The translations under genes and the position numbers were made by a program. This document shows, one piece after another, positions 16,007-26,800 of a stretch of 50,920 nt of DNA (the first letter of the stretch is position 1; each line of letters opens with the position of its first letter). Below the pieces are notes generated by a model, which saw only the letters and a program-made list of their open reading frames with translations, was not told the DNA's origin and did no database searches. Source of the stretch: Brenneria salicis ATCC 15712 = DSM 30166 (lineage in GTDB: Bacteria > Pseudomonadota > Gammaproteobacteria > Enterobacterales > Enterobacteriaceae); NCBI RefSeq assembly GCF_003315515.1, contig NZ_QNRY01000030.1:1-50920 (forward strand), in the 5' to 3' direction.

Positions 16007-16611
16007 CGTAGGGTCTCCAACTTCGCCAGCCGTTCGGACAACCGTTCGGCTGATTTCTCCAGAACGGCAATTTCATCATGAAGCCAGGCATTTTCAAGTT
16101 TACCCGGCGCTAAACGCCACTCTTCCGTGAGCGTCTCTGATAATGCCCGTTGCGTTCGGCACAGGGTTTGGCCGAATAAACGCAGTGTCTTTTGCGCCGT
16201 CTGGCTCAGGCCCTGAGCGACAATGTCGCCAAGATAGGGAGCAAGCCATTCCGCGGGATCAAACTCGGCTAAATCAAGCAGGCCGATAAACTGCTGCGCC
16301 ACCTGAATATCGCCTTCGATCACCAGATCGCCGCTGCGCATCAGAGCGGACAGATGCTGGCGATCACGCAGTTTCATCAGGACGGATAAACGGGTCTTAA
16401 GCTGGCAGTCAGCCGGTTCTCCCCATTGACTTATCACATCAAGATGCTGCTCATTGAAGATCAGCACCAAAGGCGCATCCAGTTCAGCCAACTCGATTTG
16501 CAGGTTTTTTCCCTGTAGACGCTGACGCGCCGCTTTCATGCTGCGATCGCGAAACAGCAACTGATTCAGCGCCGTTTCCAGCGAGGCGGTCAAGACAGAC
16601 GTTATCAGCAT
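16003..16611 (-). CDS. ubiJ: Ubiquinone biosynthesis accessory factor UbiJ
   Basis: SCP2-domain protein that organises the soluble Ubi complex and holds lipid intermediates. From ATG 16611 it is 202 aa (E. coli 201). Conserved stretches include [29 protein letters not shown] and [20 protein letters not shown] at 16623 would add 4 residues, but GGAAA sits 8 nt before the ATG. It lies between ubiE and ubiB. Confidence 0.93.
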   Translation of the reverse strand: MLITSVLTASLETALNQLLFRDRSMKAARQRLQGKNLQIELAELDAPLVLIFNEQHLDVISQWGEPADCQLKTRLSVLMKLRDRQHLSALMRSGDLVIEGDIQVAQQFIGLLDLAEFDPAEWLAPYLGDIVAQGLSQTAQKTLRLFGQTLCRTQRALSETLTEEWRLAPGKLENAWLHDEIAVLEKSAERLSERLAKLETLR

Positions 16612-16623
16612 TGGCGTTTCCAA

Positions 16624-17379
16624 TCAGAATTTAAAGCCACGGTGTAGCGCAACAATCCCGCCGGTAAGATTGTAATAATTCACATTGTCAAAACCGGCGT
16701 CGTTCATCATTCCCTTCAGCGTTTCCTGATCGGGATGCATACGAATGGATTCCGCCAGATAACGGTAGCTACCGGCATCGCTGGCCACCATTTCACCGAT
16801 CCGCGGCAGAACATGGAACGAATAGAGGTCGTAGACCTTGCTTAGCGGCTTCAGCGTTGGTTTAGAGAACTCCAGCACCAGCAGACGTCCTCCCGGCTTC
16901 AGTACGCGGTACATGGAACGCAGCGCTTTGTTTTTGTCTGTTACGTTACGTAAGCCAAAAGAGATGGTGATGCAGTCGAAGAAATCGTCAGGGAAAGGCA
17001 ACTCTTCCGCATTGGCCTGTACATAGCTGATATTATTTATAATACCTTTGTTGCGTAGTTTCTCGCGCCCCACTTTCAACATTGACGCATTAATATCGGC
17101 CAACACCACTTCACCTTCATCGCCGACAAGACGGGAGAATTTCGCCGTCAGATCGCCCGTTCCGCCAGCGACGTCCAATACACGCTGACCGCGCCGCACG
17201 CCGCTGCACTCGATAGTGAAACGTTTCCAGATACGATGAATACCGAAAGACATCAGGTCATTCATCAGATCGTATTTTGCTGCTACAGAATGAAAAACGT
17301 CAGCCACCATGACCTCTTTTTCATCCCTGGCGACAGTACGAAAACCAAAGTCTGTTGTTTTCTCCTGCTCATTAGCCAT
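16624..17379 (-). CDS. ubiE: Ubiquinone/menaquinone C-methyltransferase UbiE
   Basis: SAM-dependent C-methyltransferase in ubiquinone and menaquinone synthesis. The product is 251 aa, as in E. coli. SAM motif I is [15 protein letters not shown], with [24 protein letters not shown] and the family-typical [10 protein letters not shown] and [14 protein letters not shown]. First gene of ubiEJB and 195 bp downstream of rmuC, the E. coli order. Confidence 0.97.
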   Translation of the reverse strand: MANEQEKTTDFGFRTVARDEKEVMVADVFHSVAAKYDLMNDLMSFGIHRIWKRFTIECSGVRRGQRVLDVAGGTGDLTAKFSRLVGDEGEVVLADINASMLKVGREKLRNKGIINNISYVQANAEELPFPDDFFDCITISFGLRNVTDKNKALRSMYRVLKPGGRLLVLEFSKPTLKPLSKVYDLYSFHVLPRIGEMVASDAGSYRYLAESIRMHPDQETLKGMMNDAGFDNVNYYNLTGGIVALHRGFKF

Positions 17380-17574
17380 TTTATCCGCCTACTATTCAGT
17401 CAAATGTCGGGTCTACCTGATTGATGGGAAGAGTGTAACAGACCCGTATAAAAAGCCTACCGCCTAATGCTTATCGGTGAGGGATGATCAAGACGACAGA
17501 TCAAAAACCCGCACGCGCTCTGTTCAATCGCACCGTTCAGTCTTCTTTCATATCGACTTTTGCAGGCAGATCCT

Positions 17575-19044
17575 CTACGTCCGTCCCGCCGGAAAGCGCC
17601 GCGCCGTTGCCTGTTCCGCCAGGGAAGGGCTGATGGAACGTTTGATCTCCACGCCCAGATGACGGAAACCTTCCGCCTGACCAATGAGATTACCACGCCC
17701 GGACGAAAGTTTATTCATTGCCTGACGATAACTGCCTTGCGCTTTATCGAGGCTTTGCCCCAATGTTTCCATATCACCCACAAATAAACGCAGTTTATCG
17801 TACAACCGCGACGCCCGTTCCGCGATCTGCTGCGCATTACGGCTCTGCTGCTCATAACGCCACAGGTTATTGATGGTGCGCAGCGCGACCAGCAATGTCG
17901 TCGGGCTTACCAGCATAATATTGTGCTTTAGCGCTTCGCTGATCAACTCAGGCTGCCTGTCGATCGCCACCAGAAAAGCCGGTTCAACGGGAATAAACAT
18001 CAGGACATAGTCCAGCGAGCGCAGCCCCGGCAATTGCTGATAATCTTTACTGCCCAACATGCGGATGTGATTGCGAACGGAAAGCAGATGCTCATTTAGC
18101 GCCGCCTGACGCGCCATCTCATCCTCGCTGTTGAAGTAGCGCTCATAGGCCACCAGCGACATTTTGGCGTCGATGACCACATCTTTGCCCTGAGGCAAAC
18201 GCACGATAACGTCCGGCTGCATACGGCTGTTGGTACCGGTCTGTACACTGACCTGAGTCTGATATTCATACCCTTCGCGCAGGCCAGAGGCTTCCAGCAC
18301 GCGGCTCAATACCACCTCGCCCCAATTGCCCTGCGTTTTATTGTCCCCTTTCAGCGCTTTGGTCAGGTTGATGGCCTCACGCGCCATCTGAGCATTCAAC
18401 TGTTGCAGATTGCGGATCTCATGCGCCAGCGTATGCCGCTCACGGGCTTCCGCGCCAAAACTGTCCTGAACCTGACGGCGAAAACCATCAAGCTGCTCGC
18501 GCAATGGCATAAGCAGGCGATCCAGACTCTGTTTGTTCTGCTCGTCCACTCTGCGCCCGCTGTGTTCGAAAATCCGGTTAGCCAGATTCTCAAACTGGGT
18601 CGTCAGGCGCTGTTCGCTATTCACCAACAACCGCTGCTTTTCTTCCGCCGCCATGCGGGTTTCTTCAAGCCGGATGGTGACTTCCCGTAGTTCGGCTTCC
18701 TGGGCGCGGTTAATCTCCCGCAGCGTGCGCAGTTCCTGATTTAACTGGCTGCATTCGTCACGCAGTTGTCCCAACTGCTGCAACCTTTCATGGCTGGCCG
18801 ACAACTGGGCGTGGACGTTGCGTAATTCCAGCTCATTTTGCCGCAGACGTTGTTCATCCTGTTGCAAAGCCAGTTGGCTTTCCGCCAGCAATGTCTGCGT
18901 CTGCTGTAGCGTCTGCTCCAGCAGACGTTGTTCGGTATCATGACGGGACAATCGCTGTTGCTGCATCAGGCTGGCAATCAGCCACCCCGCCAGCAAGCCT
19001 ATGCCGCCGCCGCCCAGCCCATAAAGTATATTGATATCCACCAT
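17575..19044 (-). CDS. rmuC: DNA recombination protein RmuC
   Basis: Membrane-anchored predicted nuclease that limits inversions at short inverted repeats in E. coli. The product is 489 aa: an N-terminal helix (about 5-25), a long coiled coil rich in Gln, Leu and Arg (to about 200), then the conserved domain with GNWGEVVLSRVLEASGLREGYEY and the restriction-like core PDVIVRLPQGKDVVIDAKMS. The ATG at 19044 (MVDINILY) fits homologues; an in-frame 47-codon extension upstream is not supported. The C-terminus is shorter and unlike the E. coli tail. Confidence 0.93.
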   Translation of the reverse strand: MVDINILYGLGGGGIGLLAGWLIASLMQQQRLSRHDTEQRLLEQTLQQTQTLLAESQLALQQDEQRLRQNELELRNVHAQLSASHERLQQLGQLRDECSQLNQELRTLREINRAQEAELREVTIRLEETRMAAEEKQRLLVNSEQRLTTQFENLANRIFEHSGRRVDEQNKQSLDRLLMPLREQLDGFRRQVQDSFGAEARERHTLAHEIRNLQQLNAQMAREAINLTKALKGDNKTQGNWGEVVLSRVLEASGLREGYEYQTQVSVQTGTNSRMQPDVIVRLPQGKDVVIDAKMSLVAYERYFNSEDEMARQAALNEHLLSVRNHIRMLGSKDYQQLPGLRSLDYVLMFIPVEPAFLVAIDRQPELISEALKHNIMLVSPTTLLVALRTINNLWRYEQQSRNAQQIAERASRLYDKLRLFVGDMETLGQSLDKAQGSYRQAMNKLSSGRGNLIGQAEGFRHLGVEIKRSISPSLAEQATARRFPAGRT

Positions 19045-19191
19045 GCCTCCGCTGCGCCTGTCACTATGCGTCAAAGTAAAATGATACTGTATGGATGTCC
19101 AGAGGCAATTCGGGCTACGGGGCGCTTTGGCATGAAATTCGATGAAAAAAGCGGAAAAAATGCGAGCAGCATTCAAGGTAATCATGAAACT

Positions 19192-19220
19192 TCTCAGGCC
19201 GGTACATTACCGGCCTGAGA
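19192..19220 (-). terminator. Hairpin after argH
   Basis: TCTCAGGCCGGT and ACCGGCCTGAGA form a perfect 12-bp stem with a 5-nt loop, 36 bp past the argH stop. Only a short T-run follows on the minus strand, but the stem is very stable and probably ends the argCBH transcript before rmuC. Confidence 0.65.
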
Positions 19221-19255
19221 GTAGGGATCGACGGTCTAATGAAGGTCGGTATTAA

Positions 19256-20629
19256 TCAGCCCAGACGCTGTTGCGCATCACTGATCGCTTTCGCCACCTG
19301 CTGCGGTGAAACACCGCCCTGCGCGGCACGTTTGTCCAGACAGGATTGCAGCGACAGGATCGGATAGACATCATCCGCGATAACCGCACTGAATTTCTGC
19401 AAGTCAGCCAGCGGCAACGCTTCCAACGCTTTGCCCTGACGAATGGCGTCGACCACCGCCTCGCCGACAATATGGTGCGCTTCGCGGAACGGCACGCCTT
19501 TTGCGACCAGATAGTCAGCCAGTTCCGTGGCATTGGCGTAACCCTGCTGCGCCGCTTCCTGACAGCGCGGACGTTTCACCTGAATCCCTTCCAACACCAG
19601 CGCCGCCATCATCAGGCAGTCATGCCAGGTATCCAACGCATCGAACAGGCCTTCCTTGTCTTCCTGCATGTCCTTGTTATAAGCCAGCGGCAAGCCTTTC
19701 AGCGTCATCATCATCCCGGTTAACGCGCCCTGAACACGGCCGCATTTGCCGCGGATCAACTCCAGCGCATCCGGGTTTTTCTTCTGCGGCATCAGCGATG
19801 AACCGGACGTCACACGGTCTGAAAGCTCAATGAACGCCGCTTCGCCGCTGTTGAAGAAAATCAGATCTTCGGCGAAACGCGATAAATGCACCATGCCGAT
19901 TGACGCGTCAGACAGAAGTTCCAGCACATGATCACGATCGGATACCGTATCCAGACTGTTGCGGGTCGCCGAGGCAAATCCCAGCCAACCCGCCAGTTGT
20001 TCGCGATCAATCGGATAGGCGGTGCCGGCCAACGCGCCGCAACCCAGCGGACTGACGTCCAGACGCTTCAACGTATCTTCCAGACGGCTTTCATCGCGCA
20101 CCAGCATTTCGTGGTAAGCCAGACACCAGTGGGCAAACGTCACCGGTTGGGCGCGTTGCAGATGGGTATAACCCGGCATCACCGCATCCTGATTGTCTTG
20201 CGCCGTGGCGACCAGCGCCTGACGCAACTGACGCGCCGCCGACAGCAGTTCGGCGACCTGCGTTTTACACCACAACTTCAGATCCGTTGCGACCTGATCG
20301 TTACGGCTGCGTCCCGTGTGCAGCTTCTTGCCCAGATCGCCGACTTTTTCAATCAGACGCTGTTCAACCCAGCTATGGATATCTTCCGCTTCGCTTTGCA
20401 GGATCATTTCCGGGTCCGCCCGCACCTCAACCAACAGCACATTCAATGCCTGCTCCAGTTGCTGTTGCTCCTGCCCGCTGAGCACATTGACCGTCACCAA
20501 CGCTTTCGACCAGCCAATCGAGCCGATGATGTCCTGCTCCGCCAGACGGTAATCAAACCGCAGTGAGTCATTGAACTGTTTAAACCGTTGATCTGCCGCC
20601 TGACTGAACCGCCCGCCCCACAAAGCCAT
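19256..20629 (-). CDS. argH: Argininosuccinate lyase ArgH
   Basis: Splits argininosuccinate to arginine and fumarate, the last step of arginine synthesis. The product is 457 aa, as in E. coli. The fumarase/lyase signature [12 protein letters not shown] is intact, as are [12 protein letters not shown] and [13 protein letters not shown]. The start MALWGGRF at 20629 is chosen over the ATG two codons upstream by homology. It is 62 bp after argB. No oxyR follows it, unlike E. coli; rmuC does. Confidence 0.97.
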   Translation of the reverse strand: MALWGGRFSQAADQRFKQFNDSLRFDYRLAEQDIIGSIGWSKALVTVNVLSGQEQQQLEQALNVLLVEVRADPEMILQSEAEDIHSWVEQRLIEKVGDLGKKLHTGRSRNDQVATDLKLWCKTQVAELLSAARQLRQALVATAQDNQDAVMPGYTHLQRAQPVTFAHWCLAYHEMLVRDESRLEDTLKRLDVSPLGCGALAGTAYPIDREQLAGWLGFASATRNSLDTVSDRDHVLELLSDASIGMVHLSRFAEDLIFFNSGEAAFIELSDRVTSGSSLMPQKKNPDALELIRGKCGRVQGALTGMMMTLKGLPLAYNKDMQEDKEGLFDALDTWHDCLMMAALVLEGIQVKRPRCQEAAQQGYANATELADYLVAKGVPFREAHHIVGEAVVDAIRQGKALEALPLADLQKFSAVIADDVYPILSLQSCLDKRAAQGGVSPQQVAKAISDAQQRLG

Positions 20630-20691
20630 AACCATTACTCCCGGAATTCAAATAAATGCAGGTATGGCATCATGCCATACCCAGAAACAGC

Positions 20692-21465
20692 TTACGCTAA
20701 AATACGCGTACCGATGGCAACGCCGTTGAACAGCGCCGGTAGTTGCTCCGCATGACGCCAACTGGCGATATCCACCGGACGCCCCAGCGTCCGCGCGGCG
20801 TCCAGCGCGGCGTTGACCTTCACAATCATGCCATCGGTGATGATGCCTTGCGCGATCAGTTGTTCCGCTTTTTGCGCAGTCATTTCGGCAATGCGCTGGC
20901 CTTTTCCATCCAGAATGCCGCTGACATCAGACAGCAGGATTAAATCCGCCCCCAGCGTCGCCGCCAGCGCGGTTGCGGCCTGATCCGCATTCACATTCAT
21001 CAGGTCACCTTCCTCGGTGATCCCAATCGAACTGACGATCGGCAAATAACCCGCGGACAGCAGGGTATTCAACAGCGCCGGAGAACCCGCCTGCGCTTTG
21101 CCGACAAAACCCAGCGCCTCATCCAACTGCGTGACGCGGGTGCTGCCGCCGTCCGCCAGGCATAAGCCGACCGCGTTAATAGCGTGTTTTTTCGCCCAGG
21201 ACAAGAGCGTTTTATTGGCGGAACCGGCCAGCGCGCCGGTAATGATATCAATCTGATCGGCGGGTGTGACACGCAGGCCGTTCTTCTTCACGACAGGCAA
21301 CGACAGTTTTTTCATCAGATCGTCAACCAGACATCCACCGCCATGCACAATTAACAAGGGCCGCTGGTGCGCCTGACGATAGGTAACCAATGCGGTGAAC
21401 AGGCGTTCCAGCGCCTCTTCGCTATCCAGTAAAACGCCACCGAGTTTGATAATTAACGGATTCAT
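20692..21465 (-). CDS. argB: Acetylglutamate kinase ArgB
   Basis: Phosphorylates N-acetylglutamate in the second arginine-synthesis step. The product is 257 aa (E. coli 258). The amino acid kinase fold shows [10 protein letters not shown] at the N-terminus, the [10 protein letters not shown] phosphate loop, [27 protein letters not shown] and the C-terminal [15 protein letters not shown]. It is the middle gene of argCBH, 34 bp after argC. Confidence 0.97.
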   Translation of the reverse strand: MNPLIIKLGGVLLDSEEALERLFTALVTYRQAHQRPLLIVHGGGCLVDDLMKKLSLPVVKKNGLRVTPADQIDIITGALAGSANKTLLSWAKKHAINAVGLCLADGGSTRVTQLDEALGFVGKAQAGSPALLNTLLSAGYLPIVSSIGITEEGDLMNVNADQAATALAATLGADLILLSDVSGILDGKGQRIAEMTAQKAEQLIAQGIITDGMIVKVNAALDAARTLGRPVDIASWRHAEQLPALFNGVAIGTRILA

Positions 21466-21499
21466 TATGCTTTCACGCCTCAGAGTGATGAATGTTTAA

Positions 21500-22504
21500 T
21501 CAGAGTAAAGACTGGGTTTCCGGGAAACCAAAACGAATATTCAGGCATTGCACCGCCTGAGCAGCCGCGCCTTTCAGTAGGTTATCCTCCGTGGCGACGA
21601 TGATCAGATGTTCGCCATCCACAGAAAAACCAATGTCGCAGAATGGCAGACCGACGACGGATTTCAATGCCGGAACACCTTTATCATAAAGCCGCACCAG
21701 CGGTTTATCGTGATAGGCGTTATGATAAGCCTCGGCGATATCCTGCCGCGTCACTCCCGGCTGCAAGCGACAGGTGATGGTTTCCAGTATTCCGCGAGCG
21801 AAATTACCGAGATGTGGCGTAAAAATGACCGACGTGCCCAGGTGGGTTGAAATCTCAGGCGCATGGCGGTGGTTGAAAATGCCGTAAGGTTGCAGGCTGA
21901 CCTCGCAGAAACTGCTGGTGAGGGAGGCTTTACGCCCCGCGCCGCTCACGCCGCTGACTGCGTTGATCACCGGCCATTGCGCCGGATTCAGCAACTGTCC
22001 CTCCACCAACGGTTTCAATGCCAACTGCGCGGCGGTTGGATAGCAGCCCGGCACAGCAATCAGTTGCGCGTGTTTAATGCTTTCGGCTCGCCATTCGGCC
22101 AAACCGTAGACGGCCTGCGCCAGCCAGTCCGCATGTTGATGCTCAAATCCATAGTAGCGGGTATAGAAATCGGCATCCTGAACGCGGTAGGCGCCGGATA
22201 AATCAAAAACAGCGCAGCCAGCCGCCAGAAATTCAGGCGCTAAATCATGACTGACTTTATGATCCGTCGCCAGAAACACTACATCAACGCCTTTGGCGGC
22301 TTCGGCAACATTGGTCAACGGTTGTACCGGTAAATCGATAATGCCTTTCAGCTGTGGATGCAAATCGGAAATTAATTTTCCGGCATCAACACTTTGCGCT
22401 GAAACCGCCAAAGCGGTTATGTTCATCTGTGGGTGACGGTTCAGGTAAAGTGCAAGTTCAGCGCCGGTGTAACCACTGGCGCCGACAATCAACGTATTCA
22501 GCAT
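21500..22504 (-). CDS. argC: N-acetyl-gamma-glutamyl-phosphate reductase ArgC
   Basis: NADPH-dependent reductase making N-acetylglutamate semialdehyde in arginine synthesis. The product is 334 aa. The Rossmann motif is [14 protein letters not shown] and the active-site Cys lies in [13 protein letters not shown]. The ATG at 22504 is chosen by homology; the frame stays open 44 codons upstream to a GTG with no ribosome site, crossing the leader region. First gene of argCBH, divergent from argE and under the ARG boxes. Confidence 0.96.
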   Translation of the reverse strand: MLNTLIVGASGYTGAELALYLNRHPQMNITALAVSAQSVDAGKLISDLHPQLKGIIDLPVQPLTNVAEAAKGVDVVFLATDHKVSHDLAPEFLAAGCAVFDLSGAYRVQDADFYTRYYGFEHQHADWLAQAVYGLAEWRAESIKHAQLIAVPGCYPTAAQLALKPLVEGQLLNPAQWPVINAVSGVSGAGRKASLTSSFCEVSLQPYGIFNHRHAPEISTHLGTSVIFTPHLGNFARGILETITCRLQPGVTRQDIAEAYHNAYHDKPLVRLYDKGVPALKSVVGLPFCDIGFSVDGEHLIIVATEDNLLKGAAAQAVQCLNIRFGFPETQSLL

Positions 22505-22644
22505 GAGATCCGTATACCTTCTTAATTTATCTATGGAACAGGTAACCGGGCTCACCAACGTAAACACGCTGTTGAGCCGAGAAGCTAAGCAAAGCGATGA
22601 ATTCCTCGCCACCGGTGTCTTAGGGTTTCCTTTCACTTAGCATT

Positions 22645-22662
22645 ATTGTATTTTTATTCAAA
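22645..22662. promoter_or_regulatory. ARG box 1 (ArgR operator)
   Basis: ATTGTATTTTTATTCAAA fits the ArgR box pattern of TGAAT and ATTCA half-sites around an A/T core, with one changed base in the first half-site. It lies in the argC/argE gap, 3 bp from a second box, the usual paired arrangement for an ArgR hexamer. Confidence 0.8.
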
Positions 22663-22665
22663 ATA

Positions 22666-22683
22666 AATGCATGAATATTGATA
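22666..22683. promoter_or_regulatory. ARG box 2 (ArgR operator)
   Basis: AATGCATGAATATTGATA matches the ARG box consensus at about 14 of 18 positions. It is exactly 3 bp from box 1 and 25 bp from the argE start. The pair should let ArgR with arginine repress both argE and argCBH. Confidence 0.75.
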
Positions 22684-22708
22684 CTATCCTAACCAGAGGC
22701 TGTCAACA

Positions 22709-23857
22709 GTGAAAATGAATTTACCCCCTTTTATTGAGCTATACCGGGCGTTGATCGCGACTCCGTCCATCAGCGCCACCGACAGCGCGCTCGATCAAAG
22801 TAATCAGGCATTAATCAACCTGTTGGCGGGCTGGTTTGGCGATTTAGGCTTTCACGTCGAGGTGCAACCCGTCCCCGGCACACAGCATAAATTTAATATG
22901 CTGGCGCGAATTGGTGAAGGTAAAGGCGGTTTGCTGCTGGCCGGACATACGGATACGGTGCCTTTTGATGACGGACGCTGGACGCGCGATCCCTTCACGC
23001 TGACCGAACAGGATAATAAGCTTTACGGCTTGGGCGCCGCTGATATGAAAGGGTTTTTCGCCTTCATTCTCGACACGCTGCGCGACATTGATGCGACAAA
23101 ACTGACCAGACCGCTGTATATTCTTGCCACCGCCGATGAAGAAACTACGATGGCGGGCGCCAAATACTTCTCTCAATCCACACACATCCGCCCGGACTGC
23201 GCCATTATTGGCGAGCCGACCTCGTTACAGCCGGTGCGCGCCCACAAGGGCCACATGTCCAGCGCGATCCGTATTCAAGGGCAGTCCGGCCATTCCAGCG
23301 ATCCATCGCGCGGCGTCAACGCCATTGAACTGATGCATGAAGCGATCGCACATCTGCTAGTGCTGCGCAACACGCTACAGGATCGCTACCACAACGCAGC
23401 GTTCAATATTCCTTATCCCACCATGAATCTGGGGCATATTCATGGCGGAGATGCCGCCAACCGTATCTGCGCCTGCTGTGAACTGCATATGGATATTCGC
23501 CCGCTGCCGGGGCTGAAGCTTAATGATCTTAACGGCCTGCTGGCGGAAACGCTGGTGCCGGTAAGCCAGCGTTGGCCTGGCCGTTTGACCATCAGTGAAC
23601 TGCATCCGCCTATCCCCGGTTATGAATGCCCAATCGACCATCGCTTAGTATCGGTGGTGGAAAAATTGCTGGGAATAAAAACCGAGGTGGTGAATTACTG
23701 TACCGAAGCGCCTTTTCTTCAGGAACTGTGCCCAACGCTGGTGCTGGGGCCAGGCTCTATCGATCAGGCGCACCAGCCGGACGAATATATCGATACCGCC
23801 TTTATTACGCCGACCCGCAATCTGATCGCCCAGTTGGTCCGGCATTTCTGCCGCTAA
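22709..23857 (+). CDS. argE: Acetylornithine deacetylase ArgE
   Basis: Zinc-dependent M20 hydrolase that frees ornithine from N-acetylornithine. The product is 382 aa. Metal and catalytic motifs are [39 protein letters not shown] and [11 protein letters not shown]. The GTG at 22709 aligns with the E. coli start (MKMNLPPF against MKNKLPPF) and has AGAGG 9 nt upstream; the ATG at 22715 is the alternative. Its stop is only 29 bp from the stop of the convergent giant effector gene, where ppc would be expected. Confidence 0.96.
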   Translation: MKMNLPPFIELYRALIATPSISATDSALDQSNQALINLLAGWFGDLGFHVEVQPVPGTQHKFNMLARIGEGKGGLLLAGHTDTVPFDDGRWTRDPFTLTEQDNKLYGLGAADMKGFFAFILDTLRDIDATKLTRPLYILATADEETTMAGAKYFSQSTHIRPDCAIIGEPTSLQPVRAHKGHMSSAIRIQGQSGHSSDPSRGVNAIELMHEAIAHLLVLRNTLQDRYHNAAFNIPYPTMNLGHIHGGDAANRICACCELHMDIRPLPGLKLNDLNGLLAETLVPVSQRWPGRLTISELHPPIPGYECPIDHRLVSVVEKLLGIKTEVVNYCTEAPFLQELCPTLVLGPGSIDQAHQPDEYIDTAFITPTRNLIAQLVRHFCR

Positions 23858-23886
23858 GGTTGGCGAAAACGCCGGTCAGTTTCCGC

Positions 23887-26800
23887 TTAGTTATCGGCAT
23901 AATGCTTAAATGCCGTCAATTTTTCGATACCGTCCGGCAACGGGACGCCAGCCGCGATCTGGCGCATTTTTCTCAACTGATTTTCCCGTTTCTCCTCTAT
24001 ATCCGACCACATTTCATCTGTATCGGTGGCCGACCGGTTTTCCGGCAGCTTCCGGTGAGCTTCATAATCTCTGTGCGTATCAATTTTAGCTCTCAGGCTT
24101 TCACGGGTATGAAACTGCACCTCAAAATAGCCCTCTCCCGGCGGCGCTTTAGTATCGCGCAATTTGACGTTAACGCCCGCGTAAGTGGTATCCGCCTCCA
24201 GAAAACCGTTGCGCACCGCCGCCATTTCGAGGCCACTACGTCTGAGTCCATCGACGATGGCTTTCGCTTTGTCGGCGAATTTTTCCGGCGCCAGAATTAC
24301 CTCGTACCTGAGCGCGTCGCGCACCATGTCAGGGCGCACGGAATCACCTTGCTGGCGGTCGGCTAATTTGCGGGCGATAGAGCCAGGTTTCTTGAAAATA
24401 AAATGGCGCCAGTTGCCCTGCCTGTCCTGACGCAACTGCCCATCATGTTCTTGTAATAGCTGTTGTAGTCTGGGGGATATGTGGCGTTCGAGCTCTCGCG
24501 CCTGCTCCAGCACCACTTCGGCCTGACGCAGCAAGGGCATGGACACGCCGGAAAACGAACGCGGCGCTGGCGTCCTGACGCTCTCCGCGCCGCCGGCCTG
24601 CTGCAAGTCGTCAATGTCCAGACATCCGGGCGGAACCTGCACCTGGCGAAACGCTTGCCGGGCCTCTTGCAACCCGCCGGGCAACATGCCTTCACGTTTA
24701 AGCCGTTGTTCATCCTTGTAGCTGTCGTGGTAGCGCTCCTTAAGCATGAAGGTTTCTTCCGTATGAAACTGAATTTCCCAACTCGGTTCGCCGGCGCCGC
24801 CTCGCAGGATCGCATTAATCGAGCGGAACGGAATATACGGTTTCGTAAAATAATTCGTCCGCTGGAGCAGCGTATGACCTTCGGCGTCCAATGCCGCAAG
24901 CAGCTTGAGGTATGACTCGGTAAAAGATTCACACGGCATCACCACACTGTAACGCAGCGCATCGTTGAATTGGGAAACCGCCTGCGGCAAATCCAGTTGC
25001 TTTTTACCGACCAGATACCTGAGTTTTTCCTCTATCGATCCCACGGATTTTATGCTGTGGTTGAGCCCTGCCAACTGCGCCTGAGCGGGCAGTAGCCGCT
25101 GCAACAGATTGGTGATGCGCTGCTGCGCCTGCCGTGCCTGGCTGTTTAATGCCTGGGCCGCCTCTTTCAACGCCTGCGGCGACAGTGACTGGGTACGCTC
25201 CATCAACGTGGGCGGAGCGTGGAGCAACCCCACTTTCTGTAATGAGTCCACGGCATCTTCCATTACCGCCGCCGCCAGCGTGGGCATCCCGACCAGCGCG
25301 GTTTTGGCCTGTTCAGGATTAAAACGCCCTTCCTGCATCATTCGCGCCGTCTGCTTGGTATAAGGAACCTCGCGTATCCTCTCGGGAAAGTGGCGTTCCG
25401 TTTGAACGCAATTATCCAGAATCTTACTGAACAGCGCCGTACCGGTATCTGATTTCAGCGCATCGGTGCCGACTTTCACCGCCAGCGTAAACAGGTTACG
25501 GATGGTCAGTTCCGGTTCGCCCGGCACCAGCCCCGGCTGACCGTCGGGAAACTGTTCGTGAGACAGCCGACAAACCGGATAGTTATCCAACACGGCGTGG
25601 ATGCGTCCTGCGGTATCCGGCGCTTTCGCATAAGCAGCCGCCAGTTTGGGATTCGCCTCAGCGACGGCATCGGACATCATGGGCGCTGTCGTCTGTGCGT
25701 CAGGCGACGCCAGTTGTTGAGTCAGATGATGCAACAGCGCGGCGACCTCCCGCGCCTCCGACTGATGCGCCCGGCCAATCGCCGCGTCGCTCTGCGTACA
25801 CAACGCCGCCAGCGGCGGCGCGTCAGGGTCGCCGTCCAGCCATTGGCGCAAACCGTTGCGCAGGCTGCGCTCTACGCCGTCATAGATGCCGAACATCATT
25901 TTGCGCGCCATTTTTTCACGTAGTTCATCCGGCTGCGCCAGAAAGCGGTTGGCCGCTTGGCTGGCCGCGCCAATCAATTTGCCGCCGCGTTGATCATTGA
26001 GGATCTCCAGGGCGCGACCGGTATGATAGCGCCCCTGTTCATCAATCGCCGCAGTCGCGGTTTTGGGCGGCTTAAAGGATTTTTCCACCCCGCGCCGCCG
26101 CGCCCGGTCGTCCATCACCTCCCGGATATGCGCGGCCAGTTGCGGATACCCGGCATAGATAAAGGCATCATCGCCATCGGTGTCCATATTACGCTTGCGC
26201 AGTTCCGCTATCGGCAAACCCGCCAATCGGCCCGGCACCAGAACATCCTTGACTCTCAGGCTGCCCGTGCTGAGCATCTGTTCCGGCAGCTTATTGCGAT
26301 CGCGTCCGTGCTTCCAGCGCGACCATATCTTCAGGTCTTCCCGCGAACAGACCATATCCTGATCGGCATGCGCGGGCGACCAGTGGCCTGGCGGGGGAAT
26401 AATCAGCATGCCTTTACTGTGCAGCATATCGGCATCCTCGCCGGAATACTCGTCGACGCCGCTGTAGCTGTACTGGATGGCAAAGCACTGATCCAGAAAA
26501 CGGGCGGTTGGGTCTTCGCTCGCGGGCGTGGCCACCTTTTCGGCAGCGAACGGCAACAGGTATTCCTTGTCATAAGGCGGCTTGCCCAGCAACAGGTCGC
26601 CCTCTGGACGCTGAAACCCCGGCAGCGGCACTGTCGGCAGGTAGAGCCGGTCATCGGCCGACGGTACGGCGCGCAGCCGTCGGCCCTGATAGCCGCCGCT
26701 GATGGTCATCCGATAAAGGGTCAGACGATCCACGCTGTCCGGGGAGACCGCGCCTTGTGATTTCGCCTCGTCTGAATCCGGGCCCGCTTTTATCGCCCGT

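Noticed and set aside
19928-20566. 212-codon plus-strand frame opposite argH
   Set aside because: Antisense shadow of argH; composition is that of a reversed coding strand.
22549-22581. GGCTCA/TGAGCC hairpin in the argC leader as an attenuator or riboswitch
   Set aside because: Short stem with a long loop, no leader peptide or T-tract; ARG boxes explain the control.
22505-22636. In-frame 44-codon N-terminal extension of argC
   Set aside because: It starts at a GTG without a ribosome site, crosses the leader, and is not in E. coli ArgC; the ATG at 22504 fits homology.
23626-24366. 246-codon plus-strand frame spanning the argE end and the effector end
   Set aside because: It overlaps two well-supported genes in another frame or strand and matches no family known to me.
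25957-26760. Long plus-strand open frame of 267 codons opposite the effector gene
   Set aside because: It is a shadow of the GC-rich effector frame with no recognisable protein or ribosome site. Other plus-strand frames opposite this gene were dropped for the same reason.
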